Source: Pseudomonas oryzagri (lineage in GTDB: Bacteria > Pseudomonadota > Gammaproteobacteria > Pseudomonadales > Pseudomonadaceae). From it: a stretch of 64,000 nucleotides of DNA. The notes under the pieces are model-generated. The model was not told where the DNA came from and ran no database searches. It saw nothing but the letters and a program-made list of their open reading frames with translations. The DNA lies in the NCBI RefSeq assembly GCF_020831405.1, contig NZ_JAJHPU010000002.1:62001-126000 (forward strand), in the 5' to 3' direction. This document shows positions 27,359-35,790 of this stretch, piece after piece; position 1 is the first letter of the stretch; the number at the start of each line of letters is the position of its first letter. Position numbers and translations under genes: made by a program.

Positions 27359-27775
27359 TTGGAACAGACAGAGATCTTCCGGCCGCTGATGGCCCTGGTC
27401 GGCTGGACGCTGTGCGTGCTGCTGCTCATTCCCTACCAGCGCTTCAAGGCGGTCTTCGCCGGACGGGTGACCAGCCACGACTTCCGGCTCGGCGAGTCGG
27501 AGCAGGTGCCGCCGGAGGTGCGCCTGCCCAATCGCAACTTCCAGAACCTCCTGGAAGTGCCGCTGCTGTTCTACGTGGTCTGCCTGGTCGGCTACCTGAG
27601 CGCGCAGATCGACGCCACGGCGCTCGCCCTGGCCTGGGGCTACGTCGCCCTGCGCGTGCTGCACAGCCTGGTGCATCTCACCTACAACGCCATCGTGCAC
27701 CGCTTCCTGCTGTTCGCGGCCAGCAACGTCGTCCTCCTGCTCCTCTGGGCGCGCCTGCTGGCGGCGCTGGCCTGA
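27359..27775 (+). CDS. MAPEG family membrane protein
   Basis: Integral membrane protein of 138 residues with four hydrophobic segments. LPNRNFQNLLEVPLLFYVVC is the typical MAPEG (eicosanoid and glutathione metabolism) motif (NxxExPxxF), and LRVLHSLVHLTYNAIVHR is the conserved third-helix arginine region. Bacterial members are mostly of unknown substrate; some act on glutathione conjugates. The start is TTG with AGGAAGGAA about 8 bases upstream. It is convergent with the cupin gene, 3 bases apart. Confidence 0.87.
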   Translation: MEQTEIFRPLMALVGWTLCVLLLIPYQRFKAVFAGRVTSHDFRLGESEQVPPEVRLPNRNFQNLLEVPLLFYVVCLVGYLSAQIDATALALAWGYVALRVLHSLVHLTYNAIVHRFLLFAASNVVLLLLWARLLAALA

Positions 27776-27778
27776 GCC

Positions 27779-28456
27779 TCAGCGCGCGTCCCAGCAGGTG
27801 GGCGCGCCTATGTGCCCGGTCTTCACGAAGAGCACCGCGCCCGTCGACGAATGACGGGGCCAGACGCTGTCCGGCGGATTGCGCAGCCAGCTGCCGGCGG
27901 GATAGTCGGCGGTCTCGTCGGCCAGCGCGCCCTCCAGCACCAGCAGTTCCTCGCCACCCGGCCAGCACTGCGCCGGCAGCGCGCTGCCGGGCGCCAGACG
28001 CAGCAGCCGCGTGCGCACCCCGCCATGTTCGTGCAGCGGCAGCACGGCGACGCCCTGGGCCTCGTCCGCCTGCCAGGGCAGCGCGCGGCTGTTCAGGCGC
28101 AGCTGGGCGTGGTCGTCGGGGGCGAACTGCCAGAGTTTGACCAGCAGGGTGCAGCCGGGTAGCGATGCCGGGGTGTGCCGGCTGCCCGGCGGGTTGCGCA
28201 GGTAACTGCCGGCCGGGTAGTCGCCGCTCTCGTCGCTGAACACGCCGTCCAGCACGAAGATCTCCTCGCCGCCGCCGTGATCGTGGGCGGGGAAATGGCT
28301 GCCGGGCGCGAAGCGCACCAGGCTGGTGGCACGCGCCACCTCCTCGCCCTGGCGATCCAGCGGGATGCGCTGCACGCCTGCCTGCGGCGAGTCCTGCCAG
28401 GCTTGCGCGCGGGTGTCGATCACCACGCGCCTGGCGAAATCCGCGTTCAGCTCCAT
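27779..28456 (-). CDS. ChrR-like double-cupin protein
   Basis: Protein of 225 residues made of two cupin repeats. The first has the metal-binding pattern PAHDHGGGEEIFVLDGVFSDE and DYPAGSYLRNPPGSRH, the ChrR-type cupin sequence; the second repeat (GGEELLVLEGALADE, DYPAGSWLRNPPDS) has lost the first histidines (PAQCWPGGEE), so it may not bind metal. The zinc-finger anti-sigma domain of ChrR is absent and no sigma factor gene adjoins it. It starts 2 bases after the MFS stop, hence translationally coupled to it. Confidence 0.85.
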   Translation of the reverse strand: MELNADFARRVVIDTRAQAWQDSPQAGVQRIPLDRQGEEVARATSLVRFAPGSHFPAHDHGGGEEIFVLDGVFSDESGDYPAGSYLRNPPGSRHTPASLPGCTLLVKLWQFAPDDHAQLRLNSRALPWQADEAQGVAVLPLHEHGGVRTRLLRLAPGSALPAQCWPGGEELLVLEGALADETADYPAGSWLRNPPDSVWPRHSSTGAVLFVKTGHIGAPTCWDAR

Positions 28457-28458
28457 CG

Positions 28459-29640
28459 TCACCCCGCTCGCCGCCACAGCAGCAATATCAGCGCCAGCGC
28501 CGCGAACAGCGCGCCGGCAAAAAAGGTCGTGGCGGCATCATACGTCTGCCACAGCCAGCCGGCGATGCCACTGGCCAGCAGCAGGGCGACGCCGCTGACC
28601 AGGTTGAACAGGCCGAAGGCGGTGCCCTTGAGTTCGGCCGGAGTGGTGTCGGCCACCAGGCTGGCGAGGATGCCCTGGCTGCAGCCCATGTGCAGGCCCC
28701 ACAGGGCGACGCCGAGCAGCACCGGGACGACCGAGCCGGCCTGCGCCAGCACCAGGTCGGCGAGCACCAGCAGGATCAGCCCGCCACCGAGCAGGCGCTG
28801 GCGGCCGATGCGATCCGACAGCTTGCCCGCCGGGTAGGCCGACAGCATATAGAAGGCCGCCATCACCACCATCACCAGCGGCACCCAGCTGGCCGCGAAG
28901 CCGAGCTGCTGGGCGCGCAGCACCAGGAAGGCCTCGCTGAAGCGCGCCAGGGTGAACACCGCGCCGATCGCCACCACCCGCCAGTAGGCCGAGGAAAACT
29001 GGCGCAGGGCGTCGCGCCGGATCGGCGAGCGGAAGCGCCGCGCGCCGCCCGCGGGCGCCGGCTCCTCGACGCCCACGGCCAGCAGGACGACGCACAGCAG
29101 CGCCGGCAGCACGGCGAACCACAGCACCAGGGCGATGTCGTCGTCCAGCCAGAGCATCAGCCCGATGGCCAGCAGCGGGCCGACGAAGGCGCCGGCGGTA
29201 TCCATCGACTGGCGCAGGCCGAAGCAGGCGCCGCGAATCTCTTCCGGCGCCACGTCGGCGATCAGCGCATCGCGCGGCGCCCCGCGAATGCCCTTGCCGA
29301 TGCGGTCGAGCACGCGCGCGCCGAACACCACGCCGGCCGACTGCGCCAGCGGGAACAGCGGCTTGCTCAGCGCGGCCAGGCCATAGCCGAGCAGCAGCAG
29401 GCCCTTGCGCTTGCCGAGGTAGTCGCTGAGCGCGCCGGAGAACACCTTGACGATCAGCGCGGTGGCCTCGGCCACCCCCTCGATCAGACCGACGGTGAGC
29501 ACGCCGACGCCCAGGGTGCCGACCAGGTACAGCGGCAGCAGGCTGTACACCAGCTCGGACGAGGCATCCATGAGCAGGCTGACCAAGCCCAGCGCCCAGA
29601 CGGTACGCGGGATGCGCGGCAGCGATGGGGATGCGGCCAT
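28459..29640 (-). CDS. MFS transporter
   Basis: Twelve-segment major facilitator, 393 residues. Family motifs include the cytoplasmic loop GALSDYLGKRKG and DRIGKGIRGAPRDALIAD, the latter typical of a group of Pseudomonas MFS permeases of unknown substrate. The second-half loop GKLSDRIGRQRLL repeats the MFS motif A. It is coupled to the cupin gene and divergent from the SRPBCC gene. Confidence 0.88.
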   Translation of the reverse strand: MAASPSLPRIPRTVWALGLVSLLMDASSELVYSLLPLYLVGTLGVGVLTVGLIEGVAEATALIVKVFSGALSDYLGKRKGLLLLGYGLAALSKPLFPLAQSAGVVFGARVLDRIGKGIRGAPRDALIADVAPEEIRGACFGLRQSMDTAGAFVGPLLAIGLMLWLDDDIALVLWFAVLPALLCVVLLAVGVEEPAPAGGARRFRSPIRRDALRQFSSAYWRVVAIGAVFTLARFSEAFLVLRAQQLGFAASWVPLVMVVMAAFYMLSAYPAGKLSDRIGRQRLLGGGLILLVLADLVLAQAGSVVPVLLGVALWGLHMGCSQGILASLVADTTPAELKGTAFGLFNLVSGVALLLASGIAGWLWQTYDAATTFFAGALFAALALILLLWRRAG

Positions 29641-29800
29641 GGCCCGGACCTCCCAGCATGACAGGCACGGTGGCCCTGCTTGGCATCAGCGTAGCCGGCC
29701 GGGCGACCGGCGGTGCGGGCCATGCCGTTGCGCCGTTGGCGCCGGAGCGGGGGCTCTGCAAGACTGGATGGGGAGCCTTCCGCCCCCCGAGGTCGTCACC

Positions 29801-30223
29801 ATGCTCCAGTCGGCACGAATCCTGACCATCGGCATCGACCGGCCGCTGTCGGAGGTGGCGGCCTTCCTCGCCGAGCCGCGCAATTTCCCGAGCTGGGCCA
29901 GCGGCCTGGCCGACGGCCTGGAACCCGCGGCGGACAGCTCCCTGCTCCCGCAGGCCGGCAGCGAGTGGCTGGCCAGCACGCCCCACGGCTGCCTGCGCAT
30001 CCGCTTCAGCCCGGCCAACCCCTACGGCGTGGCCGATCACTGGGTCGAGCTGGAGGATGGCCGGGTCATCTACGTGCCACTGCGCGTGGTGGCCAACGGC
30101 GACGGCAGCACGGTGGCGCTGACCCTGTTCCACCGGCCGGACATGGACGCCGAGAGTTTCGCCGCCGATTGCGACTGGGTGCGCCGCGACCTGCTCACCC
30201 TGCGCCAGGTGCTGGGCGGCTGA
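29801..30223 (+). CDS. SRPBCC (START-like) family protein
   Basis: Small soluble protein of 140 residues with the helix-grip pattern of SRPBCC polyketide-cyclase-like proteins: an N-terminal strand and helix (ILTIGIDRPLSEVAAFLAEP), FPSWASGL, and a C-terminal helix (DCDWVRRDLLTLRQVLGG). Such proteins bind hydrophobic ligands; the ligand is unknown. The ATG after GTCGTCACC was chosen because the domain starts at once. Confidence 0.75.
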   Translation: MLQSARILTIGIDRPLSEVAAFLAEPRNFPSWASGLADGLEPAADSSLLPQAGSEWLASTPHGCLRIRFSPANPYGVADHWVELEDGRVIYVPLRVVANGDGSTVALTLFHRPDMDAESFAADCDWVRRDLLTLRQVLGG

Positions 30224-30464
30224 GTCGGCGGCGGCTCTGCCGGGTCCGCGCTCGCCGGCCAGACGCGCTGCGGCCTTGCCGTTGCGCACCGTGCCGTGAC
30301 TCGGCGCGGCGCCTTGCCGTGCCAGCGCGGTCGGCCACACTTGAGTCGATCGGCCCACCGCCCCGGCCAGGGCGACGCCCCCACCCACGCGCCCGGTTGC
30401 GTTTTTACTGATTCTTTACGCCCGACCGATCCCGCGGCGGAGGAGAATTCGCCCTGCATACTTC

Positions 30465-33134
30465 ATGCTTGTGCCAGTAGCGGACTTATCCATGACTCCC
30501 AACCAAGGCGTGGCGATGATGAGCAGCGTGCGCGACGCGGAGACCAGCCGCGAACGACGCCGGCGCGGCCAGCTCACGGTGTTTCTCGGCGCCGCCCCCG
30601 GGGCGGGCAAGATCCTGGCCATGCTGCGCGCCGCGCAGGGCCAGGCGAACGCCGGCGTCGCCCTGCGCGTCGGCCTGGTCGAGGCGCGCGACGCCGAGAG
30701 CGCGGCGCTGCTCGCCGGCCTGCCGCAACAGGCGCCGCGCCGCGACGCCGCCCAGCGCGCCGAGCTGGATCTCGACGGCCTGCTCGCCGACCCGCCGGCG
30801 CTGACCCTGATCGCCGACCTGGCCCACGACAATCCCGCCGGCAGCCGCCATGCCCGGCGCTGGCAGGACGTGCAGGAACTGCTCGCCGCCGGCATCGACG
30901 TCTACGCCAGCCTCGACGTGCAGCACCTGGAAAGCCTCAACGACCAGGTGCGCGAGCTGACCGGCCAGCGCGTGCACGAGACGGTGCCCGACTGGCTGCT
31001 GCTGGAGGCCGACGAGCTGCTGCTGGTCGACCGTCCGCCGCGCGAGCTGCTGGCGCGCCACCACAGCGGCGAGGCCCGCCTGCCGGAGGCGCTGGCCAGC
31101 CTGGAGCGGCTGACCGCGCTGCGCGAGATGGCCCTGCAGTTCGCCGCGGCGCGCGTCGACGCCGACCTGCAGCGCTGCTACCGCCAGCACGGCGCGGACG
31201 CCCCGGCGGTGCTCGGGCGCCTCCTGGTCGCCGTTGACGGCAACGCCCAGGCCGAGCAGCTGGTGCGTCACGCCAGCCGCCTGGCGCAGCGCCGCCAGTT
31301 GCCCTGGAGCCTGGTCCACGTGGACACCGGCGCGGTGCTCGACGAGGCGGCGCGCCGCCAGCTGCAGGCCGCCCAGCGGCTGGCCGAGCAGCTCGGCGGT
31401 GAGGTGGTCAACCTGCGCGCCGGCGACGTCGTCACCACCCTGCTGCAGCACGCCGCCGAGCGCCGCGCCAACGTCCTGCTGATCGGCCCCAGCCGCCCCT
31501 GGCTGCTGCGCCCCGGCCTCGCCCGCGGCGTGGTCGGTCGCCTGCTGCGCCACGGCCAGGGCCTGGAGATCAGCGTCCTCAATACGCCGGGCGAGCCGTC
31601 GCCGAGCGCCGCCGCGCCGCGCACCGGGCGCCTGGCCGACTACCTGCTGGCGGTGCTGGCCACCCTGCTGGCCACGGCGGCGGCCTGGAGCATCTCGCAC
31701 TTCCTGGAGCTGCCCAACATCTCCCTGGTGTTCCTCCTCGCCGTGCTGCTGGTCGGCGTGCGCAGCAGCCTCGGGCCGGCGCTGCTGTGCGCGGCGCTGT
31801 CGTTCCTCGCCTACGACCTGCTGTTCGTCTCGCCGACCTTCTCGCTGGACGTGCACCACCAGGAGGACATCCTCACCCTGCTGTTCTTCCTGGCGATGGC
31901 GGTGTTCACCGGCAACCTGGCCGCCCGCCAGCGCCGGCAGATGGACGCCCTGCGCGACGCCCAGGCGGAAACCGCCACGCTGTTCGAGCTGTCGCGCAAG
32001 CTCGGCGCCGCCACCGACCGCCAGGCGGTGCTCGACGCCGCCCTGCAGCAGCTCGCCGCCTGGCGCGACCTCGACTTCTGCCTGCTGGGCCGCAACGGTG
32101 GCGCGCTGCAGGTCGAGGCCGGCGCGACGGCCGTGCTCGACGACGAGGGCGAGCGCGCCGCCGCCGAATGGGCCTGGCAACACGGCCAGCCCAGCGGCCG
32201 CGGCACCCAGACCCTGGCCGACGGCCGCTGGTGGTGGCTGCCGCTGGCCGGCGGCGAAGCCCCGCTGGCCCTGCTCGGCGTGCACCGCAAGGCCGGCGGC
32301 ACGCTGTCGGCCGCGCGCCGCCGCCTGCTCGCCGCGCTCGGCCAGCCGCTGGCGCAGGCGCTGGCCCGCGCGCAGCTGGCCCGGGAACTGGAGGGCGCGC
32401 GCCTGCAGACGGAAACCGAGCAGCTGCGCAGCGCCCTGCTCGCCTCGGTGTCCCACGACCTGCGCACCCCGCTGACGGTGATGCACGGCGCCATCGACAG
32501 CCTGCTGACCCTGGGCGAGCGGATCGGCCCCGCCGACCGCCACGAACTCTTGGAAAGCACCCGCAACGAGGCCGAGCGGCTCGATCGCTACATCCAGAAC
32601 CTGCTCGACATGACCCGCCTGGGCCACGGCGGCCTCAAGCTGGAGCGCGACTGGGTGGCGCCGGCGGATATCGTCGCCAGCGCGCTGCAGCGCCTGCACC
32701 CGGTGCTGACGCCGCTGCGCCTGGAGACCGCGCTCGCCGACGAACTGCCGCTGCTCTACGTGCACGCCGCGCTGATCGAGCAGGCGCTGGTCAACGTGGT
32801 GGAGAACGCCGTGCGCTTCTCGCCGCCGGGCGGCCGCCTGCGCGTCGCGGTGGAGGCCGACGCGGACGAGCTGCGCATCGCGGTCGGCGACGAGGGGCCG
32901 GGTATCCCGCCGGCCGAGCGCGAGAAGATCTTCGACATGTTCTACACCGCGGCGCGCGGCGACCGCGGCGGCAAGGGCACCGGGCTGGGCCTGGCGATCT
33001 GCCAGGGCATCCTCGGCGCCCACGGCGGCGCGGTGACGGTGGACGACGGCCTGGGCGGGCGCGGCGCGACCCTGTGCCTGCACCTGCCGCTGCAGACCCA
33101 GCCCCAGCTCGGCGAGGCGGAGCGCGAAGCATGA
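30465..33134 (+). CDS. kdpD: Sensor histidine kinase KdpD with degenerate N-terminal nucleotide site
   Basis: Potassium/ionic-stress sensor kinase, 889 residues. KdpD domain about 36-245, universal-stress-like domain about 250-375, four membrane segments about 390-480, GAF-like region, then a kinase with His664 (ASVSHDLRTP) and ATPase boxes (NVVENAVRFS, GDEGPGIP, GTGLGLAI). The N-terminal Walker A reads GAAPGAGKIL (residues 42-51), where relatives have GKT/GKS, and the Walker B region reads LIADLAH in place of the usual MDELAH type. ATP binding there is doubtful. Starts at residues 10 or 18-19 are also possible. kdpE overlaps its stop. Confidence 0.9.
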   Translation: MLVPVADLSMTPNQGVAMMSSVRDAETSRERRRRGQLTVFLGAAPGAGKILAMLRAAQGQANAGVALRVGLVEARDAESAALLAGLPQQAPRRDAAQRAELDLDGLLADPPALTLIADLAHDNPAGSRHARRWQDVQELLAAGIDVYASLDVQHLESLNDQVRELTGQRVHETVPDWLLLEADELLLVDRPPRELLARHHSGEARLPEALASLERLTALREMALQFAAARVDADLQRCYRQHGADAPAVLGRLLVAVDGNAQAEQLVRHASRLAQRRQLPWSLVHVDTGAVLDEAARRQLQAAQRLAEQLGGEVVNLRAGDVVTTLLQHAAERRANVLLIGPSRPWLLRPGLARGVVGRLLRHGQGLEISVLNTPGEPSPSAAAPRTGRLADYLLAVLATLLATAAAWSISHFLELPNISLVFLLAVLLVGVRSSLGPALLCAALSFLAYDLLFVSPTFSLDVHHQEDILTLLFFLAMAVFTGNLAARQRRQMDALRDAQAETATLFELSRKLGAATDRQAVLDAALQQLAAWRDLDFCLLGRNGGALQVEAGATAVLDDEGERAAAEWAWQHGQPSGRGTQTLADGRWWWLPLAGGEAPLALLGVHRKAGGTLSAARRRLLAALGQPLAQALARAQLARELEGARLQTETEQLRSALLASVSHDLRTPLTVMHGAIDSLLTLGERIGPADRHELLESTRNEAERLDRYIQNLLDMTRLGHGGLKLERDWVAPADIVASALQRLHPVLTPLRLETALADELPLLYVHAALIEQALVNVVENAVRFSPPGGRLRVAVEADADELRIAVGDEGPGIPPAEREKIFDMFYTAARGDRGGKGTGLGLAICQGILGAHGGAVTVDDGLGGRGATLCLHLPLQTQPQLGEAEREA

Positions 33135-33844
33135 GCGACAGACCCCAGAGCGTGCTGGTCATCGACGACGAGGCGCAGATCCGCATGATCCTGCGCATCA
33201 GCCTCACCGCCCACGGCTACCGGGTGCTGGAGGCCGGCAGCGGCCGCGAGGGCCTGGCGCTGGCCGCCCAGGCGCGCCCCGACCTCCTGGTGCTCGACCT
33301 CGGCCTGCCGGACATGGACGGCAAGGACGTGCTGGACGAGCTGCGCCGCTGGTCGCCGATGCCGGTGCTGGTGCTCTCGGTACGCGCCGGCGACACCGAG
33401 AAGGTGCTGTGCCTGGACGGCGGCGCCAACGACTACGTGACCAAGCCGTTCAGCATCCCCGAGTTCCTCGCCCGGGTGCGCGTGCTGCTGCGCGCGCCGC
33501 TGGCCGCCGGCCAGGTGGACGGCCCGGTGCGCTGTGGCGCGCTGCAGGTCGACCTCGCCGCCCGGCGGGTCAGCCTGAACAACGGCGACATCGCCCTGAC
33601 CCCCAAGGAGTACGCCGTGCTGGCCGCCCTGGCCCGCCAGCCGGGACGGGTGGTCACCCAGCAGCAGCTGCTCAAGGACATCTGGGGGCCGACCCACGTG
33701 GAAGACAGTCACTACCTGCGCGTGGTGGTCGGCCACCTGCGCCAGAAGCTCGGCGACGACCCCGCCGAGCCGCAGTACATCGCGACCGAGGCCGGCATCG
33801 GCTACCGGTTGCGCGAACAATCTCAGGAGCAAGGCCATGACTGA
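33131..33844 (+). CDS. kdpE: Response regulator KdpE
   Basis: OmpR-class response regulator of 237 residues. The receiver has the acidic pair at 12-13 (VIDDE), phospho-acceptor Asp56 ([13 protein letters not shown]) and Lys105 (YVTKPF). The winged-helix DNA-binding domain fills the C-terminal half ([33 protein letters not shown]). It overlaps kdpD by the ATGA arrangement and overlaps the start of kup by 8 bases, so the three genes form one unit. Confidence 0.93.
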   Translation: MSDRPQSVLVIDDEAQIRMILRISLTAHGYRVLEAGSGREGLALAAQARPDLLVLDLGLPDMDGKDVLDELRRWSPMPVLVLSVRAGDTEKVLCLDGGANDYVTKPFSIPEFLARVRVLLRAPLAAGQVDGPVRCGALQVDLAARRVSLNNGDIALTPKEYAVLAALARQPGRVVTQQQLLKDIWGPTHVEDSHYLRVVVGHLRQKLGDDPAEPQYIATEAGIGYRLREQSQEQGHD

Positions 33845-35741
33845 CACCGCGCTGCCCGCCAACCACGAGCAACCGCATCCACCCTCCTCGGCGCTGAGCC
33901 TGCTGGTCGCCGCCACCGGCGTGGTCTACGGCGACATCGGCACCAGCCCGCTGTACACCCTCAAGGAGGTGTTCTCCGGGCAGTACGGGGTGCAGGTCAA
34001 CCACGACGGCGTGCTCGGCATCCTCTCGCTGATCTTCTGGTCGCTGATCTGGATCGTCTCGCTCAAGTACGTGCTGTTCATCCTGCGCGCCGACAACGAG
34101 GGCGAAGGCGGGGTGATGGCGCTGACCGCCCTCGCCCGCCGCGCCGCGGCGGGCCATCCGCGCCTGGCGTCGGTGCTGGTGCTGCTCGGCCTGCTCGGCG
34201 CCGCGCTGTTCTACGGCGACAGCATGATCACCCCGGCGATCTCGGTGCTGTCAGCGGTCGAGGGCCTGGACGTGGCGCTGCCGGGGCTGTCCCACTGGGT
34301 GCTGCCGGTCACCGTGATATTGCTGATCGGCCTGTTCCTGATCCAGAAGCACGGCACCGCGCGCATCGGCATCCTGTTCGGGCCGATCATGGTGACCTGG
34401 TTCGTGGTGCTCGGCGCCCTCGGCGTGTACGGCATCCGCCACAACCCCGAGGTGCTGCTGGCGCTCAATCCGTGGTGGGCGCTGAACTTCTTCGTCGCCC
34501 ATCCGGGCCTGGGCGTGGCCATCCTCGGCGCCGTGGTGCTGGCGCTGACCGGCGCCGAGGCGCTGTACGCCGACATGGGCCACTTCGGCCGCAAGCCGAT
34601 CGCCCGCGCCTGGTTCTCGCTGGTGCTGCCGGGGCTGGTGCTCAACTACTTCGGCCAGGGCGCCCTGCTGCTGGAAGACGCCGAGGCGGCGCGCAACCCC
34701 TTCTACCTGCTGGCGCCGGAGTGGGCGCTGCTGCCGATGGTGGTGCTGGCCTCGCTGGCCACCATCATCGCCTCGCAGGCGGTGATTTCCGGCGCCTTCT
34801 CGCTGACCCAGCAGGCGATCCAGCTCGGCTACGTGCCGCGCATGCAGATCCAGCACACCTCCAGCGCCGAGCAGGGGCAGATCTACATCGGCGTGATCAA
34901 CTGGGCGCTGATGGCCGGCGTGTTGCTGCTGGTGCTCGGCTTCGGCTCGTCCGGCGCGCTGGCCGCGGCCTACGGCGTGGCGGTGACCACCACCATGCTG
35001 ATCGACACCCTGCTGGTGGCCTCGGTGATGCTGATGATGTGGAAATTCCCGCGCATCCTGGCGATCCCCTTGCTGCTGTGCTTCCTGTTCGTCGACAGCC
35101 TGTTCTTCGCCGCCAACGTGCCGAAGATCTTCCAGGGCGGCGCCTTCCCGGTGGTGGCCGGTATCGTCCTGTTCACCCTGATGACCACCTGGAAGAGCGG
35201 CAAGCAGTTGCTGTTCGCGCGCCTGGACGAAACCGCGCTGCCGCTGCCGGTGTTCATCGACAGTATCTGCCTGCAGCCGCCGCACCGCGTCGACGGCACC
35301 GCGGTGTTCCTCACCGCCAGGCCGGACGCCGTGCCGCACGCCCTGCTGCACAACCTGCTGCACAACCAGGTGCTGCACAATCAGGTGGTGCTGCTCACCG
35401 TGGTGACCGAGGACAGCCCGCGCCTGCCCGACAACCGCCGCTTCGAGGTGGACAGCTACGGCGAGGGCTTCTTCCGCATCATCCTGCACTTCGGCTTCAT
35501 GGAAGAACCCGACGTGCCGGCCACGCTGCGCCAGCTGCGCCACGACGGCCTGGACTTCACCCCGATGCGCACCACCTACTTCCTCAGCCGGGAAACCGTG
35601 ATCCCCAGCAAGCGCATCGGCATGGCCAACTGGCGCGAGAAGCTGTTCGCCTTCCAGCAGCGCAACTCCAACAGCAGCATGCGTTACTTCAAGCTGCCGG
35701 TGAACCGGGTGATCGAGCTGGGCACCCAGGTGGAAATCTGA
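33837..35741 (+). CDS. kup: Low-affinity potassium transporter Kup
   Basis: KUP/HAK/KT-type K+/H+ symporter of 634 residues. Twelve hydrophobic segments lead with the family signature [19 protein letters not shown], and [18 protein letters not shown] is the second conserved loop; the cytoplasmic C-terminus is present. Translational overlap with kdpE is unusual: in most pseudomonads KdpDE sits with kdpFABC, and kup stands elsewhere. This suggests that KdpDE controls, or is co-produced with, Kup here. Confidence 0.95.
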   Translation: MTDTALPANHEQPHPPSSALSLLVAATGVVYGDIGTSPLYTLKEVFSGQYGVQVNHDGVLGILSLIFWSLIWIVSLKYVLFILRADNEGEGGVMALTALARRAAAGHPRLASVLVLLGLLGAALFYGDSMITPAISVLSAVEGLDVALPGLSHWVLPVTVILLIGLFLIQKHGTARIGILFGPIMVTWFVVLGALGVYGIRHNPEVLLALNPWWALNFFVAHPGLGVAILGAVVLALTGAEALYADMGHFGRKPIARAWFSLVLPGLVLNYFGQGALLLEDAEAARNPFYLLAPEWALLPMVVLASLATIIASQAVISGAFSLTQQAIQLGYVPRMQIQHTSSAEQGQIYIGVINWALMAGVLLLVLGFGSSGALAAAYGVAVTTTMLIDTLLVASVMLMMWKFPRILAIPLLLCFLFVDSLFFAANVPKIFQGGAFPVVAGIVLFTLMTTWKSGKQLLFARLDETALPLPVFIDSICLQPPHRVDGTAVFLTARPDAVPHALLHNLLHNQVLHNQVVLLTVVTEDSPRLPDNRRFEVDSYGEGFFRIILHFGFMEEPDVPATLRQLRHDGLDFTPMRTTYFLSRETVIPSKRIGMANWREKLFAFQQRNSNSSMRYFKLPVNRVIELGTQVEI

Positions 35742-35745
35742 CCGC

Positions 35746-35783
35746 GCCGGCGCTGGCGAGGGTTTCCCCCCGCCAGCGCCGGC
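35746..35783. terminator. Strong hairpin between kup and the TonB receptor gene
   Basis: Perfect 13-bp stem GCCGGCGCTGGCG/CGCCAGCGCCGGC with a 12-base loop, between two convergent stops. It could act in both directions. No long T-tract flanks it. Confidence 0.55.
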
Positions 35784-35790
35784 AAGGCTG

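Noticed and set aside
30486-33083. 865-codon minus-strand frame opposite kdpD
   Set aside because: Mirror frame of kdpD; composition is Gln/Arg/Ala/His-rich nonsense and there is no ribosome site. The same applies to the long frame opposite tdm (51259-53757) and to that opposite copA (20264-22660).
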